Shown here piece after piece: positions 35,001 through 46,317 of a stretch of 64,000 nt of DNA. Below the pieces are notes generated by a model. That model did not search any database. It worked only from the letters and a program-made list of their open reading frames with translations, and had not been told where the DNA came from. Position 1 is the first letter of the stretch; each line of letters opens with the position of its first letter. A program made the translations under genes and the position numbers. The DNA is from Ectobius pallidus. Its lineage: Eukaryota > Arthropoda > Insecta > Blattodea > Ectobiidae. The stretch lies in NCBI GenBank assembly GCA_964059195.1, contig CAXKWD010000006.1:5138530-5202529 (forward strand), in the 5' to 3' direction.

Positions 35001-36196
35001 TAGATTACATTGATCCTGACGTGTATGCTTTGGGAACATGATCACGTAAGAAGGCACAAAAAGTAAGGAAATTGGTTTTTCATAGCTCTTCCCCATAAAT
35101 TCTGTAGAGGAAAATCTCATAATAAGCCCTAATAATGTTTTTCGTAATTCCCAAGCTCAAGACTTTCAGCATACACTAAATAATTGCAACAACAGAACAC
35201 TTCGCTACGCATTGTGATTGCGTGACAATCTATCGATCTTGCAATGTTCTTTATTCGTGACTGTGATTGCAAAGGAAGAGATAATGTAGCTGCTACAATA
35301 ATAATTAGTAATATAAACTCATTGAAAGAAAGTCTACGTCGACGCCATGAAAGTGTCAATTCTGAACTATGGAAATGAAAACCAGAATGTTTTGTTCTCT
35401 GCAAGAACCATTTCTAAAATGACTGTAAAAAAGACATTTTAAGTCTATAACTTTTAGTAATTCTCTTAATATCCTTGGGGGAACTTTCCTTTCGTCTCCT
35501 TTTCCCTTTTTGTTTGTTTTCAAGACATTAAAATTTTCAAACTGTAATGTGATTGAAAAGGAGACATTAGCCAGATCACTTCACCATGACGCCAAACAAA
35601 GAACAGCTTCCGCTAATACTTTGAAACCAAGTTATTGTGCATGATTAATGGCTTCAGAATTCACGTCTGTTCCCAGCAACACTAATTACATGCATAAGCA
35701 CCAGGCCGAGCGTCCCCGCACCCTCAATCAGTTCCGTTGTTTACCTGCTTTACTTCTCAATATACTGGTTGTCATGCAAAACTAGAAAACGAGATAGTTC
35801 TAATCTTAGGAGGAAGGTGTTAAAATACTTGTTATTGCACCATTGAGCTCGATCATTAAAAAACATAAAACATTAATACATTCAGCTCAACATCCTTTAT
35901 TTTATGGCTAGGCAATTTGATACTCTTGTAAATCTTCAGGGCATCGGATGTGTCAATAATTCAAATTTTCAATGTTACCTCCTTCTAGTGTTGCCGTGGC
36001 GATAAAACAATTAAAAGCTTTAAAACATTTTAATACCTTTCCCAGCTGTCTGCTTCTTGTTTACTCAGCAGATACACAAACTGTGCGTATGTATGTGTGT
36101 GTCTATATATATATACCTGATTGATTTGGAATTTCAGAGTTCAAAAATCCAAGCTGTATTATTAATGAATTTCATCTTCAGACAGGGTTAAAACAG
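35001..36196. other. no gene seen
   Basis: AT-rich intergenic or intronic sequence. Short frames lack domains, and a (TA)n patch lies at about 36102-36112. Confidence 0.4.
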
Positions 36197-37707
36197 TTAT
36201 AAAATTGAAAGAGTGTCCACCTTAAAACCCTTGTCGTAACACTTATCTGGGGCCACTTATATTATATAAAATAAAGATAATACAGAAGGCACACGCACAC
36301 ATTGAAAACAATGTTGTCATAATCTTAAAATCTTCTTCTTGGTCCCAGATGCATCCATTATTTGAATATGCATTTCTATGCAAGTTGCATCATCTTCAGT
36401 TCAGATTTGGAGATACAACAGTCACTCTGTCAAATGGTATACCATTTGACCATTTGACAGAGTGACTGTTCTATCTCCAAATCTGAACTGAAGATGATGC
36501 AACTTGCATCGAAATGCATATTCAAATAATGGACGCATCAGGGACCAAGAAGAAGATTTTAATATTATGACAACATTGTTTTTAATGTGTGCGTGTGCCT
36601 TATGTATTATTTTTATTTTATACTAGTTGAAAAGGCCCAGCATTGCCTGGGCTTTGTATTTTTTAATTTGAAATTAACTTATGGAGGACTTTCGATGTTG
36701 AAACTCTAGGTCCTTATATAATATGTATGTAGAACTTGAAATGAAGAAAAAGATTTATCACACTCAAACTATTTCATCAGAAAACGCTAGAAATAGCTTT
36801 TTATGGCTCATAGAGGATGTCGAATGCTGCATTCCGTTGCTTCTACACATCATGCTTGGGAGGGGTTGAAATAAGAAGAAACATAAATTACATAAGATTG
36901 TATTGACTTGACGGAAAATTTTATTTCTCATTCTCATGTTACAATCGTTTCGGGGCTGAAATAAAAGAGAAATGCAGTACCACTTTCATACTTTCCTCCC
37001 CTAAAACCCGGGACATAATATACTGCGAGCATAGGACTCAAAATGTTCCATCCCATGCTTAGGGCCTATGATAAACATCCCTATTTCTCAACTAATACAA
37101 AGCCTACAGCTATGGATAACGTATAAGCAGAAAGGATTATTTACCTACTTCTGATATAGCATACTCACACACTTAAGTTGTCCCTGCAATACTACCTCTC
37201 ATTCTACATCAAAATGTGAAGTGAGAAAATATTTCTTATGTCGAGGGTAGAGAAAGTTATGTGACTACATCACACTGTGCTTTATTTTCGTGGATTTCAT
37301 TTTCAGTAATTATTTTCACCAATATATTCCATCGATGAAATCATAATTCGTTAAAGTCCAGCATTATATAGTCGCCAAAGCCCAATGTGAATTGTGTAAA
37401 CAATACACTGTTGTCATGTGAACTGAACAGCATTTCATTTTTTTCAGTATAATATTCACAGAAATTATATAATTTTCAAGGGAAGGACTGATTTGTTTCA
37501 ATTTTAATGTTGACCGCGATACTTCCCGGGCTTAACAGGGTATTTGTGCAAAATTTCGTGTAAATTGGTAAAGAAATATAGATTTGTATAAGGAACATAC
37601 ATACCCACATACCCACACACATTCGATTTTATATATTAGATTATATAAGTGGCCCCAGATAAGTGTTGCGACAAGGGTTTTAAGGTGTACACTTTCAATT
37701 TTATCCA
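36197..37707. mobile_element. inverted-repeat element, nested structure
   Basis: Outer arms 36197-36268 and 37637-37707 match in inverted orientation through CTTATCTGGGGCCACTTATA and ACCTTAAAACCCTTGTCG. Inside, 36265-36623 is a long palindrome, and 36628-37640 is a segment that begins CTAGTTGAAAAGGCCCAGC and ends near TTTTATATATTAGATTATAT. No transposase. Confidence 0.65.
36265..36623. repeat. near-perfect long palindrome
   Basis: Two arms of about 170-180 bp meet at TACCATTTGACC near 36440. CAGTTCAGATTTGGAGATA on the left and TATCTCCAAATCTGAACTG on the right are typical of the match, which continues out to GCACACGCACAC/GTGTGCGTGTGC. The transcript would fold into a long hairpin. Confidence 0.8.
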
Positions 37708-37764
37708 AGGTGTAGGCCTATTATTAGTTTTATGAATATAAACTTTTATTGCCGTATTATTATT

Positions 37765-37766
37765 TA

Positions 37767-37843
<77 letters not shown>
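37765..37843. repeat. (ATT)n microsatellite
   Basis: About 26 ATT triplets. The apparent poly-Asn frame on the minus strand is a product of this repeat and not a gene. Confidence 0.95.
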
Positions 37844-37845
<2 letters not shown>

Positions 37846-37985
37846 AGTATAGAAATTGTGGGAATCTTTAATTGCTAAAAGCAAAGAAATGGTTTAACAA
37901 AAGCTGCATTTGAAACTTCCACATGATGCAAAATATCAGATTTAAAATACTGCATCCTCCTTCGATTTATCCACCGATTTCTTTC

Positions 37986-38926
37986 TTACAAGGGAACCAT
38001 GAGGGGTCATGTCGAAATCTATTCTCAAATTTTGCACATTGGTAGGCCATCATTGCAGAAAGACACACGCCAAAAACTAGCTGCTCATGTGAACTTTTAG
38101 TGGGTGAAAATTAATTGTGAATGTGGAAATTTGAAATATTGAGTAGCCTCACACAGCTGTTGGCGGGAAGGGGTTGGGACCTTCTCTACCTAGCTCATGT
38201 GTCGGTTGTGTCCCAGTATTGCAGAGCTGGAATTCTGCTCTATGAAAGGGAATAATATTAAAATAACGAATAATACCCTCCTCTGATACACAGTTGTCAT
38301 GAAGTAATTAGTACCCGCTTAGTTTTTAATGAGTAGCAAAGTGAATCTCGTGTGTTGTTTACATTAGTTCATTTTTTATTACTTTGGCCTGTAATAACAA
38401 GTACAATTTATTATTACGTAGTATGTTGGTCTGAGTTCTTAACACTTAAAGACTTTTGTCTGGATAGTAAACGTTAACATTGAGAATAAGTTGATTGAAG
38501 CACTGGTATTGTGATTCACTGTACATGGAAAATATCTTCCGAATATCACACTTCTATGACACCTACACATATACACTAATTATCATAATAAGCAACCCCT
38601 CAGTATTTACACAGATTGTACAGTTTTAAAATGTGGAAATGATATGAAATGATTATCTGAAAGTTATCTACATTCAACGGGTAACAAGGTAGCTCCTCCC
38701 CTCTCTATCGCACACCCGCTGTCGCTTGCACCTGGCATGCAGGCTACTCAAGTTAGCTGTACAAGTGCTTGCCATTGATTCCTTATGGAACATAAACATG
38801 TTTCACCCACTAAAAGTTTATACGAGCAGCTAATATTTGGCATGTGTCTATCTGCAATGAAGACCTATTGATATGCAACATTTGAGAATAGGTTTCGACA
38901 TGACAACCCAAACAGTTGGCTTGTAA
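37986..38926. mobile_element. TIR element of about 940 bp
   Basis: Imperfect inverted ends of about 125 bp: both ends read TTACAAG, then TCATGTCGAAA(T/C)CTATTCTC, and end with ACTTTTAGTGGGTGAAA. There is no coding region. Class unknown. Confidence 0.7.
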
Positions 38927-39152
38927 GGTAATATTTTTAAAGAACAAAACAAATTAGACTGAAAATTAGTTAACAAGCTGGTGATAATAAGATTTGGATT
39001 TGGTCGCTTTTCACAGTATGTGTGAAAATACTGCTGACATGTGAGCAACATTCTGACCGCAGTGTCCGAGCTACAGACAGGCCTGTAAGTTTCCAATTTC
39101 CACGCTAGCTTTAACCTGTAGGTCCCCTAAACATAATATTGAAGATTCTCAC

Positions 39153-39223
39153 CTTGATTTCTAGCGAGGGCGATGCCGCAGAAGCAGTGTGGTCTCCATC
39201 TTGCCCCGTCACTCGCACCTTAT
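39153..39223 (-). CDS. candidate internal exon of an unidentified host gene
   Basis: On the minus strand a 71-base, GC-rich segment lies between the acceptor TTATTGTTGCAG and the donor GTGAGA. Only one frame is open; it reads KVRVTGQDGDHTASAASPSL. The sharp rise in GC content against AT-rich flanks, the good splice sites and the single open frame suggest a real exon. Phase: two bases precede the first full codon. The other exon found on this strand (47641-47760) ends in a phase that would not join directly to it, so either an exon lies between or they belong to different genes. Confidence 0.5.
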
Positions 39224-39520
39224 CTGCAACAATAACACATAACATGTTATACAAATTTTCTATTTAGATAATTTATTACATTACACTGTATTGGTAATAT
39301 TGTGTTGTAACTCTCTCCACGCTGAAATCAAAGGAAGATGATTAGTAGATCATAAGTTCAGAAGATAATGACAATCTTTTCAATGAGACAAGATAATATT
39401 ACATTTTGTTGCAGAAAATGTGCCCCGTGTAGGAATCAAACATGGGCTTTTATCGTTCTGAGCTGGTATGCTGAATCCTGAGATCGATTCCAATAAAAAA
39501 GGACTTTTCTAAATATAAGG

Positions 39521-39623
39521 TGTCAGCCGCAGTCGTGTGCACGCCTCTAGATCCACAAGTCGCGGGATCAAACCCGGCCGCAGTCAATGGATTTTTCAGG
39601 ACGTAAAACTCCTGGGCACGGAT
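39521..39623 (+). repeat. SINE head fragment, same family as 40512-40900
   Basis: Shares GCCTCTAGATCC, the B-box-like GGGATCAAACCC and the GGATTTTTCAGGA(C/T)GTAAAA block with the complete copy at 40512. It is truncated after TCCTGGGCACGG. Confidence 0.7.
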
Positions 39624-39639
39624 GGAGGACCTACACATA

Positions 39640-40180
39640 TAATTCATATGAAGCATGGAAGTATTACTTCAACCCCATTACATGATCTCTATGCAAATCC
39701 AGATTCTTTGACCTTACACACAGACCCTGTAGAATCTGGAGACATTTCTAGGCAGCAAAATAACTGATAACACCCGTTTATCTGCTTGCTACTCCTTTTG
39801 TGTAATCCTTATACAAATTTATATTCTTTCACATATGTTTACTAGATTTCATGAATGGACCCTGTAGAATCAAGAAAAATTAAAGGCAGTAATAATATCC
39901 AAGGAAACCGCCCCTTGGCTGTTTTTTTATTGCTACATGATAGGTTTTTAACAACTTTAACATACAGATCCTATAGAACCACGAAAAAATTTAAGACAAA
40001 ATTAATATCCAAACAAACCACCTTTTAGGCCTATGTCTTTTCAATCCATTATTGTACATCTGTACAAATCTTTAATCTGTGTTCGTTTTTTACCAAATAT
40101 CAACGTCCCTGAAGACTCAAGTTCGCTCAAACGACCCTATAAGATACATTTATAAATATTACCTTTCCAAATCTCTGTGC
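39640..40180. repeat. degenerate repeat family shared with 31655-32030
   Basis: CCCTGTAGAATC(T/A)(G/A)G and AAACC(G/A)CC phrases recur at about 130-150 bp spacing. No coding sequence. Confidence 0.5.
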
Positions 40181-40511
40181 TTTGAACAAAGTTTAATGTA
40201 AGACTTAAGCATGAAGAAAGTAAAAAATAGAACATCATTAGTCCTATATGCGTATTAAATTATTACATCTCAGGTTTTCGAGAGTCATGTGTGAAAGTGA
40301 TATTGAATTTATTTTTCGTTTCACTTCCAAAACGGTTAAATGAGAACGTGAGAGTGAGAAATAAAATAGTCAAACCTCTGTATTACAAAAACCGATAAAA
40401 CGATAAACCTGTATATAGCAATATTATTTTTTTGTTGTTGTTTGTTTTTTTGTTTTGTTCCCGACGAATTTCCTATCTTAATAATGTTAAATGTAACTCA
40501 CTATAACGATG

Positions 40512-40900
40512 TGTCAGCTGCAGAGGTCTAGAGGTAGCGTGCCCGCCTCTAGATCCGAAGGTCGTGGAATCAAACACAGCCGCAGTTGATGGGTTTTTCA
40601 GGATGTAAAAATCCTGGGCATGGAGTCTTCCGGGTGGGACTTTAAGCTGGGGGGCCCATGTCGTAGATTTACAGCATGTAAAAGAACTCCAAGCCTAAAT
40701 TAGAGCCTCTGGAAAAAATTTCTTGGCCCTTTCACGTCCAAGTAATACCTTAGTTTCCTGAGGGGGATTGAGAGGTGATGGGCTTACCACCTTTCCCTCT
40801 GCCCTCTCTCGGAAAATAAGCAAAACAAAATTCATATAGGTAACAGAAACCTCCACTTGGAGGCCCCTTTGCCCCAACATGGGGGCAGACAGACAGACAG
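40512..40900 (+). mobile_element. tRNA-derived SINE with 12 bp target duplication
   Basis: ACTATAACGATG flanks the 389 bp insert exactly (40500-40511 and 40901-40912). The 5' part contains an A-box-like AGAGGTAGCGTGCCCG and a B-box-like GTGGAATCAAAC, as in tRNA-related Pol III promoters. The 3' end is (CAGA)n. The body has no protein-coding function. The intact duplication marks it as a relatively recent insertion. Confidence 0.85.
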
Positions 40901-41456
40901 ACTATAACGATGAAGCTATTTTAGAAACACCCTTTTACAATGATATTGAATTGTTACTACAAACCAGTAGCTTAGCCCTATGGATGGTAGCTGGTATCAG
41001 ATCAGTAGTCTATCCTTCCCAGCCACCAATCATTGTTTTTGGGGGTCCTGATAACTGTTACATTTCTTAGAAATTCCAGAAAAGAAACGTATGTGAGGGG
41101 TGGGAAATAGATCACTGAAGCTAAAATCCCTTATGTGTGCAAAAACATACTGTGAGCCAGGTTGTTACTTCAACATGTACATAATGTGTAGGCCTCGGAT
41201 TCTTATGCACTAAAAAGCCTGAATATATGCATGCATTTATGCAGTAAAAAAATGGAAAATATGCACCAACAATGGCCTTGGTTTCTGTGAAAAATTTAAT
41301 TGTACAATTAAGTTATATTTGTCACATAAATATATTGTTAACATTTTATTCCCTACCAAATAGTTTGATTTACACAATATGTCTCCAGAAATGATCGCAA
41401 AGATCAGCTGAAAATGTATTAACAGAGGATTTGGGTTTTACCTGTGTAAGGTGTAT

Positions 41457-41667
41457 AGATCCCGCACAAAATCTGTGCCGATTGCCTACGTCATTGCATT
41501 ATGTTTTCGTGGGGACTGTAGCGTCGACTGGCCTGCTACCTATCTCTCTCGCACAACAGTACCTCCCTTTCTATTTGTAAAGGCCAAGCTACCTCTCTCT
41601 CTCGCACAATAGCATGTCTCTCTCTAGAGAGTAAAGGTCTCATCGGCACAGATTTCGTGCGAGATCT
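41457..41667. mobile_element. short TIR element (MITE-like)
   Basis: The ends AGATCCCGCACAAAATCTGT + GCCGAT and, in reverse complement, AGATCTCGCACGAAATCTGT + GCCGAT match over 26 bp. The interior contains repeated CTCTCTCTCGCACAA words. Target duplication unclear. Confidence 0.65.
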
Positions 41668-42525
41668 TTAGTTGTTTTTGTGCACTGTTGTTCTTCCCCT
41701 CCTTTGCCGTAATATGTGCAGTTGTTCTTGAATGTTGTTCAAGTTGAAATTTCTTTTTCACACTTCACTTCCTTCGGACAAACTTGCCAATACACGATAT
41801 AGCCATCTGCTGCTCTTTTGTTTGGGCATTTTCGAAAAAGAACACTTTATTAGCTGCAGATTAAGGTGAATGTAACACACCAATACTTCCCGTAAGACGA
41901 ACCCTGTGAGGCTGTAGTTTACTGCGAGAGTGAAAGGAATGCAGGAAAATCCCACTACCACCCCTTAGCCAGGCAGAATTTCTAGCGGTAAAACTAAAAT
42001 GCAGTTACTCACAGAGTTGCAAATAGAAACTTGGAAGGGATGGCCAAAGTATGTTTTGAGAGAGATTCTTAAAATTGTTCTAAATTTCAAACATATATGC
42101 ACAATTATGCTTCTGTATTTAGAATATGCAATAATGCCAATAACTATCGAAATATGCATTTGCATATGCACATATGCATTTTGAAAAAATCCGAGCCCTA
42201 ATAATGTGCAATGAAATCACCTTAAGGAGCAACTGTTTTAGTTTTGCCTTAGCCATAATGAATAGAGGAGAAAGTGTGATGATTGAGGTAGTTCACTGGT
42301 TCTGCCGCTAGGTAGCAGTTGCTCTGTTTGAGATTCGCGGAAGCAAGGTTACTAGGGGCAGTATAAGAAAAATTGCAAATGCTCTTAAACAAAATAACAC
42401 ATTAATCTATTTCACCTTACCTAAAGTGAATTGTTAAATACTTTTGACCATTTTTGGTATGTTTTACACTTCTTGGAAGAGGTCATCATAAATAAATAAA
42501 ATAAATAATAAATAACTGAACCGTT
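41668..42525. other. no gene seen
   Basis: Mixed AT-rich sequence with no supported gene or repeat boundary. Confidence 0.4.
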
Positions 42526-42645
42526 ATGCAGGGCCAGAAATGTGCTGTGGCCGTGTGTAACACTAATTTCTCAGATTGGAAGAAGCTTGACCGAACCATT
42601 TTGTTCCACGTCTTTCCAAAAATCAAAGATGTTCACAAGCAATAA
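42526..42645 (+). pseudogene. THAP zinc-finger N-terminal fragment
   Basis: The ATG at 42526 opens a 39-codon frame with C6 and C11 in a C-x4-C arrangement, then HVFPKIKDVHKQ and a stop. This is the start of a THAP domain (C-x4-C, then the FPK motif), but it breaks before the Trp and the C-x2-H half. No downstream continuation was recognised. It is unrelated in detail to the intact THAP protein at 19419 and is probably the remnant of another THAP gene or transposon. An intron directly after the FPK segment is possible but not seen. Confidence 0.65.
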
Positions 42646-42794
42646 AACAGCTAAGGGATGACTTGATCTAATATTTTGTTGCCTATGTTAGTATAATTGA
42701 TGAAATTTTGTTAAAGAATGTATATTTGTATAGAAATAACACCGTATAATGAGAGTAGAAAACAGCTTAGGTACCGGTAGATTTTTATAAATTA

Positions 42795-43896
42795 ACTAGC
42801 TGACCCATCAATGCTTCGCATTGTTAGATTTAATTTAACACAATTTAAAGTCGATTTGATGTACTTCTATAAATCATCAGCCATCCAGCCAACACGGTGG
42901 ACATATTTATATTTCACATACTCCTTCACCCGTAGTTTACTCTGGTTATGTAAGAAATTTAATCGTTCTGTTTCAATTCTGGAAAACACACAGTAAATAG
43001 CTGGGCGTAGGGGATGCAGCGGGCTCCGGTTCGAATACTGGTCGGGACAAGTTACCTAGGTAGGGTTTTTTCCGGGATTTTTCCTCACCTGTGAGACAAA
43101 CGTCTGGTAACTTTAGGCCTAGTGATCCCCGGATATCATCTGGTAGCCATTATCATCCTCATCCCATCCTCGCCTTGTTCAGAGTGAGTGTGTGAATGAT
43201 GTACATCATCCTATGTGTTAGTGTTGTATTGGAGGTGGCCCCGGCATTGGACTGATCACTCATCCAGGAGGCCCTCCATGTTCTTGTCTGGTCGAGAAAG
43301 TATACATAGATCCATAGATAATCCCTCTGCCGACAGGTCGTGGCCCTGTAAGGCCCGGGCAACGTGGGTTGCTTAAATGACCCCAAAAGGGAGAGGTAAA
43401 AACTAAGGTAAAGATAGGGATATAATATGGTAAATAAAAATTAATCAGGAAATTATACCTATTGATATTGTATGAACTATCTTTCACAATACAGTCCTAG
43501 GCTAACTTTAAGAAAATACTTCGATCTTAAGAAAAGAACCCAGGACCTTCTAAGTTTACTTCGTGTTACAAAATAGTTGATAATCATTTATAGGAATTCT
43601 ATTGATAGCCTTTCTCATACGTGAAATCACAGTGTCATGCAAAGCCACCTGTGTAGTTTAAAAACAATAATGTTGTCATGGGGATTGTGTACATGCAGTA
43701 TGAATTCCTTTTGGTGAATTACATAACTTTACAACCCTATTTTGGCCCTTAGAGGCCAAAGATTTTGAAATCCTTTCTTAGTGCGCATCTAGAGCCTAGT
43801 AGCAATATGTGTACCAAGTTTCACGTTCCTAGGCTGTATGGTTTTTGTGAAACTGTGATCAGTCAGTCAGTGGGTTTTGGCTTTTATATATAGAGA
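42795..43896. repeat. dispersed element beginning ACTAGCTGACCC, with SINE inside
   Basis: The head ACTAGCTGACCCATCAATGC and the tail GTGATCAGTCAGTCAGTGGG…TTTTATATATAGAG are a common pairing in arthropod interspersed repeats. 36628-37640 has a similar head and tail. The class was not determined. Confidence 0.5.
43005..43395 (+). mobile_element. SINE-like repeat with B-box motif
   Basis: CGGTTCGAATACTGG resembles a Pol III B box and is followed by GACAAGTTACCTAGGTAGGG and TTTTTTCCGGGATTTTTCC, a block seen in insect SINEs. Boundaries were not fixed. Confidence 0.5.
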
Positions 43897-45380
43897 TATT
43901 AATATTACATTGTGTAGAGTATTACAGAGTATTAATTTGTATTAATATTCTATTAATAGTAATATTATTTATATTAATATTAATTTTCTCCTGGCTATAT
44001 GGGGTAAGTTATGCAGTCAAAAGTGTAGATCTGTATACAAATTATGTGACAGAGATAATAGGCCTATAATAAACTAAGGGATGGTTTGTGAATTACAGGG
44101 CAAGGGAAATTTCATGAGCAGCACTACAAAAAAAGGGCGCAGGATCTTTAAAATTGGCATTTCAACATCCGATAAAGACATACTACGCAAAAATTGTTTT
44201 GCAAGGCATTCTACATATATCACACAATATTTTAAAGCATTTTCCTTGATTTTTTCATTAAAAAATAAAATCCTCTTGTCTTAGCTCTAGCCCGCAGTTC
44301 GCCACCCGCTTTAACTGGTGTCGTTTTATTTTGTTGTTAAATTATAACATGGAAAAAGCGTTATAAGTTATTAAACTAATAAGGCATTTGCTATGATAAT
44401 TAGACATAAAAATTACTATCATGAACAAACAAAAAATATAATAAATAATCTAACAAATGTCTAAATGTAAGTACTGCAGTTTTACGAAGTAAGGAAAAAG
44501 TTTGACTCATTCCTTTTCCCCAGCGGGTCAATCTTGCAGTATGAGTACAAGTAGTTAGTTAATATAGTTTTATTATTGAGTCCACCAATAAATTATTTAA
44601 GAATTTTTATGTTATTGCTGATATTTTATGGAAAAGAGCCTTGCTAATACCTGAGTACCGTCCAATAGCTTTAACATCTCGAAAAATTACCACTCTATTA
44701 CTTGTAAACCATTCTAGATATAAAGGCGATACTTCATTTATAATTAAATTAAAATATTTCACTAAAACTTTCTCACTTTAAGATTTTACGGGACACAAAA
44801 ATTAAAAAAAAAATTCTGTATAGTCAATTTCCGCTTCACCCTCCATGAATTTTGTGTAATTGGTGATGTTTAAAAAATGTAATAAAAACATTTATGTCTG
44901 CTTTTTAAGGCTCTGTTTTAACAATCAGAAGGACTGTTGTGTGTAGATTATTTCTGCACAAATTTCACAAAAATAGGACCAAGGGTTAATTAAAGATTCC
45001 AAGTTTAATCATAAGGTTCCAAACTATCATGGTGCCGCATTCGGAAGCTGAATCGCAAACGAAGGTGCTGTCAGTGTTTCGATGGACCGCCACGCTCCCT
45101 ATACCTACCATTGTCTGAGTGGCCGAGTCGTCACACTTCCTCCCTCTATTCATTATGACTTAGGTATGTGGTGAATTTGCTTGTCTTTTTCATCTTTTCC
45201 CATCATCTACAGGTTTGAAATTTCTGACACACAGCTATGATCGAAGTGTGCCATGATCCATGATGTTAAACTAATCTGAATTGTATATTTTCGTGTGCAA
45301 GTGTAAAGTAGCTATGGTTACAATTGAATGGAATTCAGCAAGTTGAGTAACAAAGCAATATTTTGTTATTTTTATTATTA
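43897..45380. other. no gene seen
   Basis: AT-rich; a local TATTAATATT-rich patch lies at 43897-43990. A GC-balanced stretch at 45030-45140 has no splice-site support. Confidence 0.4.
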
Positions 45381-45659
45381 GGATCTTTTCACACTGGGTC
45401 ACTTGTGATGGTCTCCGCATTTATGATTGCCAACAATGCAAGTTGTATATACATAATTCAGTTGTATAATCGAGCTCAGTGAAAGTAGTTATCCAGACAT
45501 GAGTTTAGATTTGATTAATACTGAAGATTTTATAAGTGAAGTGGAATGTCAACATGCCATTTGGGATGCCAAAAGCGATTACAAATTGTTTTATCATGTT
45601 GTTACACTATTGGCAATACCAGCGGTGACTGCCACAAGTGACCCAGTGTGAAAAGAGCC
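45381..45659. mobile_element. PIF/Harbinger-like MITE
   Basis: Both ends read GG(A/C)TCTTTTCACACTGGGTC followed by ACTTGTG in inverted orientation, and both abut TTA (45378-45380, 45660-45662). The 3 bp TTA duplication and GG start are typical of PIF/Harbinger. The 279 bp length leaves no room for a transposase. Confidence 0.75.
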
Positions 45660-46317
45660 TTAAGATTTGGATTTGTGATTCATTATTTTCCACTTCTTTG
45701 CTTGTCTGTTCCATGAATTATCCTGTAGATTACACAGTGTTCTGCATGCAGTCTTTCTAATGTGTGGTAAATGACAACCCCTCAATTTAACAATAAAGTC
45801 TGCTAGGACCCACAAATATCGTTATACGGAGGTTTCACTGTATCCCATAAAGAGAGTAAAATTTTACGTTAAGGGAACTTCTGTTTCTTCTTATTTCATT
45901 CCTTACTATGCACAGTCTAGGTTCTCTATGTGCAATAAAAATCAATATTTAGCATTTTATGAGGGAATAATCTTACTGTGGTAAGTCGTTCTTCCCCATT
46001 TCAAATTCTAAATAGCTATGTAAGGAAAGTTATAAGTCCTCCAAAAGTCTTCTTTGAAGTAAAATCCAAATACTAAATAGGGCGATGCTGGGTCCTTTAA
46101 GCTAGTAGGACACCCACAGAGACAACTACACAAAAGCAAATAGTTATAACTAGGTTTTCCAACTCTTGAAAGTGAAAATAAGGGACACACTCATAGAGCG
46201 TAACAAATGATCACTTATAGCTGTATTAATATTCCCTGTTAATAATATTATAGTATATCACTCTACATGAACAATACAAAAAAATCAGAGAAGGGGTTTA
46301 CACGACAGTTTACAGTG

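Noticed and set aside
37636..37884. Poly-asparagine frame
   Set aside because: Translation of the (ATT)n microsatellite.
40879..41070. 63-codon frame
   Set aside because: It starts in the (CAGA)n tail of a SINE and crosses its target duplication.
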